Assembly: GCA_036641735.1 (NCBI GenBank) | Contig: JAVWEG010000028.1 | Span: forward strand, 1-27,054 | Length of the DNA: 27,054 bases | DNA from: JAGPHI01 sp036641735 | GTDB lineage: Bacteria > Bacillota > Clostridia > Oscillospirales > Ruminococcaceae | Direction of reading: 5' to 3' | Shown here: piece after piece, positions 1 through 6,966 of the stretch | Layout: every line of letters begins with the position of its first letter | Position numbering within the stretch: position 1 is the stretch's first letter | Position numbers and translations under genes: made by a program | Notes under the pieces: model-generated | Seen by the model: the letters and a program-made list of their open reading frames with translations, nothing else | Told to the model about the DNA's origin: nothing | Databases searched by the model: none

Positions 1-240
1 TCGGCGATAGAGCCGGTAATATTAAGCGTTACCTCGTGCCCACCGCCGTCAAAGGTGCCGCTAAAAGGATTGTTGTTCCCGCCTATAGGTGTCCAGCTTG
101 TGTTAGAGCTAAGGTCGATATCGGCGGTGAGCTTAAAGTATTTACCGCTGTAGCTATTGCCGCCGTTTACCACGGTAGCTAATTTGGTAAGGTCGGTGGC
201 ATCGGATATCAAGTATGGTTTGGCTTCGGTGCCATCGCCT
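1..240 (-). repeat. Long direct repeat inside GLUG gene; second copy at 991-1229
   Basis: Bases 1-60 match 991-1050 with one clear mismatch in the first 60. Similarity continues with small indels to about 240/1229. Both copies encode the same protein module (GDGTEAKPYLI, DLTKLATVVNGG, YSGK.FKLTA.IDLS, FDGGGHEVTLNIT). This is an intragenic module duplication with a spacing of about 985-990 bp. Confidence 0.9.
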
Positions 241-1706
241 GCCCATACCACCTCTGCCGCAGGCAGCGTGGGATTTTGCATTGCTGTAATGCCTGTAAGC
301 GTAGGCAAGGCTGCGCCTACCTCGAGGTTGCCGGTTATTGTATTCCAGCCGTTTGCAGGGGTAAAGCCGTTTGCAGAGGTAAACACAGAGCTTTGCGCTG
401 TGCTTGCGCCCACCGCTATGTCTGCGCCGTTTTTGTTATTGGCAGCGCCGTTTGATATAAGCGCGCCTGCCACAAACATATCGCTGCGCGCCTTGTTGGC
501 GGTGTTGAAGCCGATGCCTTGCACTCTACCAAAATCGGTGCCTGTGCCGGAGGTGCGCACCACGCTTTCGCCGAGGGATACGCAGTTTGTTACGGTGATT
601 ATACTGTTTGCTATGCCGCCAACCTGATTTTTGCCACTTACTGTGCCCGTATTGTAGCAGCTCTCCACAGTGCCGTTATCCCCTGTTATGCCGCCAACTC
701 TGTAGTTGCCGCTGACAGAGCCTGTGTTGTAGCAGTTTTTTATGGTGGATTTGCGGTTGAGCCCTCCTATTAATTCGCCGGGGTAGTTCCACCCCACTAT
801 GCCGCCGGTGCCTGTGAGTGCTGAGCTTTCGTCATTCGAGCAGCTGATATTAGCTGTGTTGTAGCAGCTTTGCACTGTGCCATGATTTATTGCCGCAATA
901 CCGCCGGCATTATCGGTACCGCTTACAGTGCCCGAAACGCCAACATTCTGCACTACTCCGTCTTGATCAACGTAGCCGAATAGACCTGCATCGGCGATAG
1001 AGGCGGTAATATTAAGCGTTACCTCGTGCCCACCGCCGTCAAAGGTGCCGTTAAAGGCCCTGCCATTGCCTATAGGCACCCAGCTTTGTCCGCTAAGGTC
1101 GATATTAGCGGTGAGTTTAAAGAATTTACCGCTGTAGTTTGTGCCGCCGTTTACCACGGTAGCTAATTTGGTAAGGTCGGCGGCATCGGCTATCAAGTAT
1201 GGTTTGGCTTCGGTGCCATCGCCTGCCCAAGTGCCGTTCGCTCTTGGTGTAGGAGACATTTTGGCTATAGGGGCTTTGCCTTTACACGATGCAAGGCTTG
1301 CATCGGCGGCGCCGCACACGGGGCAAGAGGCATTGATAGCAGCAGGCGCACCTGTGCTTTCATCTGCCGCTGTACATTGCACAGAGCAGGTACATTCGGG
1401 TGCCGCCGTGCTAGAGGACGAAGCCGCCGAGCTAGAGGACGAAGCCGTCGTACTAGAGGACGAAGCCGCCATACTAGAGGACGGAGCTGCCGTGCTAGAG
1501 GACGGAGCCGCCGTGCTAGATGACGGAGAAGCCTCGCTTGTAGGCAAAGGCGGTGTTTGAGAATTATCTGTATTTGGTAATGATGTATTAGATGAGCTTT
1601 GCGCGGCAGGCGGCACAAGTGAGCCTTGCGCTGCCAGTGCAGGCAAAGGCATAAAGTTTAGTGCCATACACATTGCCATCAGTAAACTAAATATACGTTT
1701 TTTCAT
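1..1706 (-). CDS. Secreted GLUG-repeat surface protein (C-terminus beyond left edge)
   Basis: The frame is open from an ATG at 1706 to the window edge, about 568 codons with no stop. Residues 1-25 are a classical signal peptide (MKKR, hydrophobic core, cleavage near PALA-A). Residues about 57-98 are a low-complexity Ser/Ala/Pro/Thr linker. Residues about 103-140 are a short Cys-rich segment (CTC...C...CPVC...C) of a type common in large surface proteins of gut Clostridia. Then come beta-helix-like units (WAGDGTEAKPYLI, FDGGGHEV, and several VGGI..GTV.SCYNTG), which are GLUG-type motifs. The 'GDGTEAKPYLI...FDGGGHEV' module appears a second time before the edge. The ribosome site (AAAAGAGAA) is weak. 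The protein is probably exported and displayed at the cell surface; ligand and anchoring cannot be seen because the C-terminus is missing. An adhesin or scaffold role is inference. Confidence 0.85.
   Translation of the reverse strand, partial: MKKRIFSLLMAMCMALNFMPLPALAAQGSLVPPAAQSSSNTSLPNTDNSQTPPLPTSEASPSSSTAAPSSSTAAPSSSMAASSSSTTASSSSSAASSSSTAAPECTCSVQCTAADESTGAPAAINASCPVCGAADASLASCKGKAPIAKMSPTPRANGTWAGDGTEAKPYLIADAADLTKLATVVNGGTNYSGKFFKLTANIDLSGQSWVPIGNGRAFNGTFDGGGHEVTLNITASIADAGLFGYVDQDGVVQNVGVSGTVSGTDNAGGIAAINHGTVQSCYNTANISCSNDESSALTGTGGIVGWNYPGELIGGLNRKSTIKNCYNTGSVSGNYRVGGITGDNGTVESCYNTGTVSGKNQVGGIANSIITVTNCVSLGESVVRTSGTGTDFGRVQGIGFNTANKARSDMFVAGALISNGAANNKNGADIAVGASTAQSSVFTSANGFTPANGWNTITGNLEVGAALPTLTGITAMQNPTLPAAEVVWAGDGTEAKPYLISDATDLTKLATVVNGGNSYSGKYFKLTADIDLSSNTSWTPIGGNNNPFSGTFDGGGHEVTLNITGSIA
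1411..1536 (-). repeat. Six 21-bp tandem repeats (Ser/Thr/Ala/Pro linker)
   Basis: Units start at 1411, 1432, 1453, 1474, 1495 and 1516, each beginning ctagaggac (the last ctagatgac). The 21-bp length keeps the reading frame and encodes a seven-residue S-S-S-T-A-A-P-like unit between the signal peptide and the Cys-rich segment of the GLUG protein. Copies differ by only a few bases, which fits recent slipped-strand expansion and a length that may vary between strains. Confidence 0.9.
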
Positions 1707-1732
1707 TAGTCATTCTCTTTTCAGTTTAATAT

Positions 1733-1779
1733 TTTATCGCTTTATAAAATATTATAAAGCGATAAATTTTATAAAATTA
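1733..1779 (-). promoter_or_regulatory. Perfect palindrome overlapping candidate -10 of the GLUG gene
   Basis: TTTATCGCTTTATAA (1733-1747) and its exact complement (1752-1766) flank a 4-nt centre. On the minus strand TATAAT (1756 to 1751) sits across the centre, with only a weak TTAATT-like -35 near 1780-1775. The palindrome lies between the stop at 1790 and the start at 1706. It could be an operator over the promoter, or a weak AT-rich terminator; neither strand has a proper U-run, so I favour the operator. Confidence 0.45.
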
Positions 1780-1789
1780 AGCTTACGCT

Positions 1790-2440
1790 TTAAGTGGCTA
1801 TTGCAATAATAAGATCGCAAATGATGTTCACCTTTGCCATTTCGCGCGACAGGCTTAGGGCATAATCCGCTTGCCCTCTACCGTCTACCAAAAGGTCGCA
1901 AAGCTCATATTCACGTAAAACGGGGGTGTTTAGCTTTAGCGTTACAACAATGTTAGTACATTTGGTGTCTTTGCCGTCATCATCGCTTGTAAACGCGTCT
2001 AATACTGCTACAGCCGTGCCAAATGCACCAATCTCAATAGGCTTATACGGGGTGCGCACCATACCGCGGCTCCAGCTTTCCACGGTGTGATATTCAAGCT
2101 CTACTGTATAGCCTGTAATATCGTCGAAGCTAAATACAGGAGGATTATCCTCAGTGAACGTTTTTATGTAAAATAGCCTTTTTGCATCATCTATCACTAC
2201 CTCGTGTTCGTATTCTATAGTGCGAGAAGGGGTAAAGCTTTCTACAATTTTAAGGTTTTCCTTGCGAGCAGCTATATGCGTACGCAAATCCTCTATTGAC
2301 CATTTTTTTACAAGGTCGCTATCTGCCATAATATTGTTTGCACAAGCAGAGCATATTGCTTGCCCGTCCACTTTTTTTGCCAATAGCTTTGGTGTAGTAC
2401 CGCCGCAGATTGGGCAAGGTTTACTAGAAAAAAGTCCCAT
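1790..2440 (-). CDS. DUF4428-like zinc-ribbon protein
   Basis: This 216-aa cytoplasmic protein has no signal peptide or membrane segment. The N-terminus has a four-Cys zinc ribbon: CPIC (C9, C12) and CSAC (C30, C33). With the surrounding LLAKKVDGQAIC it matches the DUF4428 type of Firmicutes proteins. Residues about 70-140 (beta-rich: EYEHEVVID...LFYIKTF...FSFDDITGYTVEL) look like the PH-like part that often follows such ribbons. The start at 2440 has a strong ribosome site (AAAAGGAGA, about 8 nt upstream). It follows the clostripain gene by 20 nt, so the two are probably co-transcribed. The molecular function of this family is not known to me; zinc binding is inferred from the Cys pairs. Confidence 0.75.
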   Translation of the reverse strand: MGLFSSKPCPICGGTTPKLLAKKVDGQAICSACANNIMADSDLVKKWSIEDLRTHIAARKENLKIVESFTPSRTIEYEHEVVIDDAKRLFYIKTFTEDNPPVFSFDDITGYTVELEYHTVESWSRGMVRTPYKPIEIGAFGTAVAVLDAFTSDDDGKDTKCTNIVVTLKLNTPVLREYELCDLLVDGRGQADYALSLSREMAKVNIICDLIIAIAT

Positions 2441-2460
2441 AATTTTAAATCTCCTTTTAA

Positions 2461-4482
2461 TTATTCTATAAGCTCTACGGTAATTTCGCCGTTTTGCGTT
2501 GTCATCATTGCCATATCGCTTTCGTGTTCGTTTCCGAAAATATCTGTTATTGAATATTGATAGTAATATGTACCATCAAATAATGTGGCTTCTTCGGCGA
2601 TAACGTCGCCGTTTACTGTAAAGCTGTCGCCGTCAAATTCATAGGCTTCGCCGCTATCAAGGTCTGCGGCGGCAAAAGTGAAGGTGACTACGTCGCCGTC
2701 CTTTAGCCTTTTTACTTCGCGGCTGCTCATACCGCTATCTTCGTCTATGCCGTCCCACGTACCGATTACCTCATATTCCTCTGTGGCTGTATGGTAAAGC
2801 ATACGCAAATTAGTGGCATTGCCGTTTACCGTAACAGGTACGGTATATAAAATATAATCGTCTGTAAACGAAAGTGCGTTCATCATACAAAGCTTGCCGT
2901 TTATAATTGTCCACACATTGCGGAAATTATCCCAAAATTGTGTGCCGTCGTCACTTTCATTAACATCATAATCACTGCCGAGATACCAAAGTGAATTTGT
3001 TTGCTCATCGTGATAAAATAAATCAAACGCGACTGTGCTGATAATATCAGTACCCTCGTTTACGTTTAAAAGAATGTAGCCGTCCTCACTGATATCAATA
3101 GAATAGTCTAGCGTAAAGTCATCTTTATTTAGTGCATTTGCAATGGTTACCGTATCAAGAGAAATTTGCTCTGTAACGGGGATATCCTGAGCTTCGTTTG
3201 AGGGGGGCGCAACAGGCTGATTAATTACTGTATTGGCAGGTGCTTCCCAGCCGTATAGCCCTTCTAAAAAGCGCAGATATTCGCCGCTTACTGCTGCGAG
3301 CGAAGCATAGGCATCCATATCCTCCTCTACGGCAAGCAATGGCACATAAACAGAAAGACCATTAGATTTTTGCCTTCCGCTTCCTTCTATGTGATAGGGT
3401 ACTGCCGCAAGCAAATTATTTTGTACCGCTTCTCCTGTAGATACGAGAATACCCTCGGCGCAAATCGTTAAATCACCGAGGTCTACCATATTAGTATAGC
3501 CTTCGTTATCATTGTTGCCGCCATAATTTTCGGCACGCACTATTGCTTGCGTAAGCGGCTGCAATTTTTCGGGTGTTTGGGTAAAGCCTTTCATTTCGGC
3601 TGCCATTGCATCGAAAGACGAAACCAATGCGGAAATTTTAGATAAATCGGTAACTGCCAAAGTGGCAAGGCTTTCCACACCGTCTGCCGCGCATTTTTCG
3701 TAAAAGCTGTCACAGATTATTTTGCCTATTTCAAGCCCGTCAACAGACGAATTTTGAGCTAATGCGGACAGCCATTTTATATAGTCCCAGCCGCTGCCCG
3801 GCTCCCATTCCTGTGAGGCTACCATATATCGCCCATAAGGGGATAATGCAGCAGCCGTTTCCAGTGTAGACATAAGGCAAGCATCAAATCCAATTAATTC
3901 AAACTGCTGATTGCAAGCGGAAAATCCCGAGGAAAGCTCTTTAAGGTCTAGCGTGTCGCCATCAAACAGCTCATCTGATGCAATACCTGCTACACTGCCG
4001 CCGCCGTGGTTCCACAAAATACAGGCATATTTATCGGCAGGATAAGCCTTTACGCCCCAGTTTAGAAAATCCGCAAGCGTGGCGGCATCGCCCATATTGG
4101 CAAGAGGCGCGCTGTCTACTTGCTCTATATCCTCGGTAATTACTTTATAACGTCCAAGCTCATCGGGGGAAATAGTATCTATTGCCCACTCGCTTGTACC
4201 GCCTGTTTGTATAATTACATCTACATTGCCGGACTGCGTGGCTTGCGCCATTTCTGCAATGTTTACAGAAGCAAAATTACCTTGCGATTCAAGGTCTGTA
4301 CCGCATAGGTATACAAGGACTGTCCATTTTTCACCGCTTGGATTGCTGCGAATAGTGTTAGTTTGAGCGGAAGAGGGAACAGGCTGTTGCGGTGCTTGAG
4401 CTAGGTTATCATCATCGCTGCAAGCGGAAAGCATTGTAAGTATACATATAAATGCCGTCAAAACTGAAGCTATTTTTTTCAT
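2461..4482 (-). CDS. Clostripain-family (peptidase C11) lipoprotein
   Basis: This 673-aa protein begins with a lipoprotein signal peptide, lipobox LSAC with the lipidated Cys at residue 21, so it should sit on the outer face of the membrane. The C11 catalytic region spans roughly residues 50-390: WTVLVYLCGTDLE (strand 1), WNHGGG with the catalytic His159, and FDACLM with the catalytic Cys202. The His-Cys spacing of 43 fits the family. C11 enzymes cleave after basic residues (Arg, sometimes Lys) and are often self-processing. The remainder (about 430-673) is beta-rich and unassigned, perhaps substrate- or wall-binding. The start at 4482 is supported by AAGGAG just upstream. It leads a pair with the zinc-ribbon gene. 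Substrate unknown; surface proteins encoded nearby are possible targets (inference). Confidence 0.88.
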   Translation of the reverse strand: MKKIASVLTAFICILTMLSACSDDDNLAQAPQQPVPSSAQTNTIRSNPSGEKWTVLVYLCGTDLESQGNFASVNIAEMAQATQSGNVDVIIQTGGTSEWAIDTISPDELGRYKVITEDIEQVDSAPLANMGDAATLADFLNWGVKAYPADKYACILWNHGGGSVAGIASDELFDGDTLDLKELSSGFSACNQQFELIGFDACLMSTLETAAALSPYGRYMVASQEWEPGSGWDYIKWLSALAQNSSVDGLEIGKIICDSFYEKCAADGVESLATLAVTDLSKISALVSSFDAMAAEMKGFTQTPEKLQPLTQAIVRAENYGGNNDNEGYTNMVDLGDLTICAEGILVSTGEAVQNNLLAAVPYHIEGSGRQKSNGLSVYVPLLAVEEDMDAYASLAAVSGEYLRFLEGLYGWEAPANTVINQPVAPPSNEAQDIPVTEQISLDTVTIANALNKDDFTLDYSIDISEDGYILLNVNEGTDIISTVAFDLFYHDEQTNSLWYLGSDYDVNESDDGTQFWDNFRNVWTIINGKLCMMNALSFTDDYILYTVPVTVNGNATNLRMLYHTATEEYEVIGTWDGIDEDSGMSSREVKRLKDGDVVTFTFAAADLDSGEAYEFDGDSFTVNGDVIAEEATLFDGTYYYQYSITDIFGNEHESDMAMMTTQNGEITVELIE

Positions 4483-4503
4483 AGCATCTCCTTTTTGACT
4501 TGT

Positions 4504-4540
4504 AAAAAAGCGAGCAATCAGAGGTGACTGCTCGCTTTTT
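4504..4540 (-). terminator. Intrinsic terminator or attenuator between lipoprotein and clostripain genes
   Basis: The stem AAAAAGCGAGCA / TGCTCGCTTTTT has a 12-nt loop and, read leftward, is followed by a T-run. It lies 46 nt past the lipoprotein stop and 22 nt before the clostripain start, so it can end the upstream transcript. Because the best -10 for the clostripain gene lies upstream of it, it would also sit in that gene's leader. Confidence 0.8.
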
Positions 4541-4549
4541 GTGATATTA

Positions 4550-4578
4550 ATTATACGAATAGCAGTGCAACTGTGAAA
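4550..4578 (-). promoter_or_regulatory. Candidate promoter for clostripain operon
   Basis: On the minus strand TATAAT lies at 4555-4550, with a poor -35 (TTTCAC, 4578-4573) at 17-bp spacing. No better promoter fits in the 22 bp between the hairpin (4504-4540) and the start codon. Low confidence because only the -10 is good. Confidence 0.35.
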
Positions 4579-4586
4579 ACACTATA

Positions 4587-5348
4587 TTATGAAGCGAATG
4601 ATGCCATATATGCGCCGCCTTCAGTAGCGCTAAGTATTAATTTTGCACCTTCCATTGGAGCTTCTGCAAAATCTATTCCCATAAATTCAAGTGTTTGCCC
4701 TGTGGAGTCGCCTGCAAGTAAGTCCCATACAAGGGTGTCTTCGGTAAATGTCATTTCTGTGATACCGCTCTCACCTGCTAGAAGTGGAGAATCCAGCATA
4801 TTGCCGCCCCATTCGGTGCTGTTGGCAGGTGACATAGCCAAATCGTGAATTTCAACGCCTGTTTCATTTACAATTTCTATTTTAGCAGTAATGGTTTTTT
4901 TGCCTTGATAGTTTTTAACCATTGCTTCTATTTTTTTCACGAAATCGTTGCCAACGACAATGCCCTCTTCTAGGTTTTTAAGTACTTCGGGAGTTAGGTT
5001 TTTAGGATCGGCAAACATCGCGTCGTCTTCATTAATAGCATCTGCCAATGTGTTCATAGTGTCCACAAGCTCTGTTACTTCCAAAAGAGCTTCATCGGCA
5101 TTTATTTTGTCTACCAATGCGTTGAAGCTGTCGGACATAGCTGCGAATTTTTCAGCTACTGCGAGCTGCTCGGGGGTGTATTCGGGATTTGCCAAATCAG
5201 GCTTAGAGTTTGCCGCAGGTGCAGCAGGCTTGGAGCTTGCAGCAGGTGTAGATGCAGCAGGTGCAGGAGCAGGTGCGGGCTTTTCACCGCAAGCCACCAT
5301 TGTTAGGGTTAGCGCCAAAGCGAGTGCAAGAGTTAGAATCTTTTTCAT
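4587..5348 (-). CDS. Putative surface lipoprotein, unknown function
   Basis: This 253-aa protein has a lipoprotein signal peptide ending MVAC (lipidated Cys20). A Pro/Ala/Ser-rich linker follows (about 22-50), then a helical segment (about 55-145) and a beta-rich C-terminal domain (about 150-253; KTITAKIEIVNETGVEIHDL and later strands). The C-terminal part has the look of a small Ig-like or FxLD-type sandwich, but I do not recognise a named family. The start at 5348 has AGGAGAAATTATT before it. It ends 46 nt before a hairpin terminator. It probably belongs to the same transcript as the TM2 and LemA-like genes upstream (56-nt gap, A-rich leader, no terminator). It is likely anchored to the outer leaflet. 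Confidence 0.75.
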   Translation of the reverse strand: MKKILTLALALALTLTMVACGEKPAPAPAPAASTPAASSKPAAPAANSKPDLANPEYTPEQLAVAEKFAAMSDSFNALVDKINADEALLEVTELVDTMNTLADAINEDDAMFADPKNLTPEVLKNLEEGIVVGNDFVKKIEAMVKNYQGKKTITAKIEIVNETGVEIHDLAMSPANSTEWGGNMLDSPLLAGESGITEMTFTEDTLVWDLLAGDSTGQTLEFMGIDFAEAPMEGAKLILSATEGGAYMASFAS

Positions 5349-5404
5349 AATAATTTCTCCTTCGTTTTTTTGTTTTTTGTTTTATTTTTATTGGTTTACA
5401 AAAA

Positions 5405-5605
5405 TTATTGATTGCCCCATACATTTCCGTCTTTGTCTGTGAATTTGCCTGTGCATACCTTGATAAAGTCTATTAGCCAGCCTATACCAACGCAGCCGCC
5501 TGTTAAAAGCCAAATTATTCCCGTACCTACTTTTCCTGCCATAAAACGATGTACGCCAAGACCCCCTAAGAAAAATGTGATTATTATAGCCGCTGTTTTA
5601 CTCAT
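5405..5605 (-). CDS. TM2 domain-containing membrane protein
   Basis: This 66-aa protein has two hydrophobic helices (about 4-20 and 28-50) joined by a short turn. The TM2 signature GGLGVHRFMAGK and the following GGCVGIGWLIDF are clear, and the hydrophilic C-terminus ends DKDGNVWGNQ. TM2 proteins are small membrane proteins of unclear function, often beside lipoproteins or envelope genes, as here. The start at 5605 is supported by AAAGGGG about 9 nt upstream. It is second in the leftward set, 58 nt after the LemA-like gene. Confidence 0.88.
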   Translation of the reverse strand: MSKTAAIIITFFLGGLGVHRFMAGKVGTGIIWLLTGGCVGIGWLIDFIKVCTGKFTDKDGNVWGNQ

Positions 5606-5663
5606 AATTATACCCCTTTCAAAATTGTTGTGTTAAACCGCATTTCAATGCGGATAATACCGA

Positions 5664-5996
5664 TTATAATTCCACTGTGTCTGTTATAGTGCGAAATCCC
5701 ATTAAAATTCCCGGAATTACATTAAGAGGTTTATGTAAGGCTTCGTTATAAAGCTGCACGGATTGATTATGGACTTGCTCGCTTATTTCCAAAATTTCTT
5801 GTGCCTGCTTGTCTTTCGGGCCGTCTCGCGCTCGCATATAGCTTTGCCGACTGGCGATAAGCTGACACATTGCCGCATCTTCTGCTTTTTGTTTTGCATA
5901 CAGCTCGCGACGCACTACCCGAAACCACAAGGTGACAAATGCTACTGTGCTGATGCCTGCAATCAAGCAAGCTAAGATTGTTGTCAAAATCACCAC
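5664..5996 (-). CDS. Small single-pass membrane protein with LemA-like C-terminus
   Basis: This 110-aa protein has one N-terminal membrane helix (about 3-24) followed by a basic stop-transfer (RVVRREL) and a cytoplasmic helical region. The end, LYNEALHKPLNVIPGILMGF, resembles the 'YN......P..l.a..gF' ending of LemA proteins, but the protein is much shorter than LemA, so this is a tentative resemblance. No ATG is available: the start is GTG. AAGGA lies 2 nt before the first GTG (5996) and 5 nt before a second one (5993), so 5993 may be the true start. It is the first gene of the leftward group and is divergent from the response regulator at 6244, with a shared 247-nt promoter region between them. 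Confidence 0.65.
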   Translation of the reverse strand: MVILTTILACLIAGISTVAFVTLWFRVVRRELYAKQKAEDAAMCQLIASRQSYMRARDGPKDKQAQEILEISEQVHNQSVQLYNEALHKPLNVIPGILMGFRTITDTVEL

Positions 5997-6034
5997 CGTC
6001 CTTGCGCTAAAACCTTGTTTATTGCTATGACATT

Positions 6035-6063
6035 AGAATACCAAATTATTTACAAAAAAGCCG
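6035..6063 (-). promoter_or_regulatory. Candidate leftward promoter (extended -10)
   Basis: On the minus strand TGGTATTCT forms an extended -10 (hexamer at 6040-6035) with no recognisable -35, as expected for a promoter needing an activator. The LytTR-like direct repeat ends 31 bp upstream of the -10. It would drive 5996 and the genes beyond. Confidence 0.45.
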
Positions 6064-6071
6064 ATATAGGT

Positions 6072-6103
6072 ACGAATGGTATCTTTTTAATACCTGAATG
6101 GTA
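6072..6103. promoter_or_regulatory. Candidate LytTR binding site: 22-bp-period direct repeat
   Basis: GAATGGTA occurs at 6074-6081 and 6096-6103, exactly 22 bp apart, so both copies face the same side of the helix. Read on the minus strand the pair is ACCATTCAG-N13-ACCATTCGT, close in form to the imperfect direct repeats bound by LytTR regulators such as ComE and AgrA. It lies in the divergent region next to a LytTR regulator gene and is 31 bp from a candidate -10 on each side. Confidence 0.55.
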
Positions 6104-6111
6104 AAAACAAG

Positions 6112-6140
6112 GTGGAAAGGGAAAAAATACGTGGTATAAT
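6112..6140 (+). promoter_or_regulatory. Candidate rightward promoter of the 6244-8252 two-component operon
   Basis: TGGTATAAT (hexamer 6135-6140) is a perfect extended -10. The expected -35 region (about 6112-6117) has no match to TTGACA. The predicted start near 6147 leaves a leader of about 97 nt before the regulator gene. Confidence 0.6.
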
Positions 6141-6148
6141 AACCTCAC

Positions 6149-6178
6149 GGTGTTACCAAAATCACAGATTTTGACACC
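6149..6178 (+). other. Stem-loop at the start of the two-component operon leader
   Basis: GGTGT (6149-6153) pairs with ACACC (6174-6178), and CAAAATC (6157-6163) pairs with GATTTTG (6167-6173), leaving a 3-nt bulge and a 3-nt loop. It lies within a few bases of the predicted transcript start and has no U-run, so it is not a terminator. It may be a 5' stabilising hairpin or a DNA operator. Confidence 0.45.
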
Positions 6179-6243
6179 TGAGAGAACATTGAAACACGCA
6201 AAAGCTGCGGAATATATCACAAAAGTTTCAAAGGAGCTTGTAA

Positions 6244-6966
6244 ATGAAAATTGCTATTTGCGATGATGACAAAGACGAACTTGGTTTAATTTCATCTATT
6301 TTAGATGAGTATAAAAAAGAACGTAAGTTATCTATGCGTTGTGACGCATTTAACAGTGCTACAGAGCTTCTTAGCTTTGCAAAAAGCGGCTCGTACGACC
6401 TTTATATATTAGATGTAATTATGCCTGCTATAAATGGAATGGAAGTAGCACAGGAAATCCGAAAATTTGATAGCGACACTTGTATTGTGTTTTTAACGTC
6501 ATCACCTGAATTTGCAGTGCAAAGCTATCGATACAAAGCGCAAAACTATTTATTGAAGCCGGCTTCACACGAGCAGCTATATGCACTGCTGGATACTATG
6601 CTTGTGCAAACGCGTAAGCCGAATGAGAGCATTGTGGTAAAAACAAAAAATGGTATGACACGAATATTGTTTGAAAGCCTTGCTTTTTTAGAGGTAATGG
6701 GAAAATGCTTGTATTTTCATTTGTCTGATGGCAATGTGCGGCAGGCGATTGCCTCGCTTACTGATTTTGAAGATGCTTTACTGGAGCGCCCCGAATTTGT
6801 GCGCGCACATCGCTCTTACATTGTAAATTTAATGCAAACGGCGGAGCTTACGTCTAATGAATTGACAATGCTGACGGGGGAAAAAGTGCCTGTGTCGAGA
6901 CAAAACTATACTAAGGTGCGAGAGGCATATGTAAATCAGCTATTTGCAAAAAGGATAAATAAATGA
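6244..6966 (+). CDS. LytTR-family response regulator (AgrA-like)
   Basis: This 240-aa regulator has an N-terminal receiver (about 1-120) with the acidic pocket CDDD (residues 6-9), phospho-acceptor Asp57 (ILDVIMP), Thr/Ser at FLTSS, and conserved Lys105 (LLKP). A LytTR DNA-binding domain follows (about 128-235; ...ALLERPEFVRAHRSYIVNL...KVPVSRQNY). All key residues are present, so it should be phosphorylated by the kinase encoded immediately downstream and then bind paired direct repeats. AAAGGAG 6-7 nt upstream fixes the ATG at 6244. Its stop overlaps the kinase start (ATGA), indicating translational coupling. A 22-bp-period direct repeat upstream (6072-6103) is a plausible site for autoregulation and for control of the divergent genes. 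Confidence 0.93.
   Translation: MKIAICDDDKDELGLISSILDEYKKERKLSMRCDAFNSATELLSFAKSGSYDLYILDVIMPAINGMEVAQEIRKFDSDTCIVFLTSSPEFAVQSYRYKAQNYLLKPASHEQLYALLDTMLVQTRKPNESIVVKTKNGMTRILFESLAFLEVMGKCLYFHLSDGNVRQAIASLTDFEDALLERPEFVRAHRSYIVNLMQTAELTSNELTMLTGEKVPVSRQNYTKVREAYVNQLFAKRINK

Noticed and set aside
157..1618. Several open frames opposite or across the GLUG gene (plus-strand 157-773 and 1141-1560, minus-strand 1265-1618)
   Set aside because: They overlap the continuous minus-strand GLUG frame, which has a signal peptide and clear repeats. They lack ribosome sites and reflect low-complexity, stop-poor DNA.
5638..5653. Hairpin CCGCATT-TC-AATGCGG as a terminator between the LemA-like and TM2 genes
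   Set aside because: The stem is only 7 bp with a 2-nt loop, and the following minus-strand bases (TTTAAC) are not a U-run.
5997..6243. Hidden Agr-type signal peptide gene near the AgrC-like kinase
   Set aside because: No small open frame with a ribosome site and Cys-containing core is visible here, and no AgrB-like gene is in the window.
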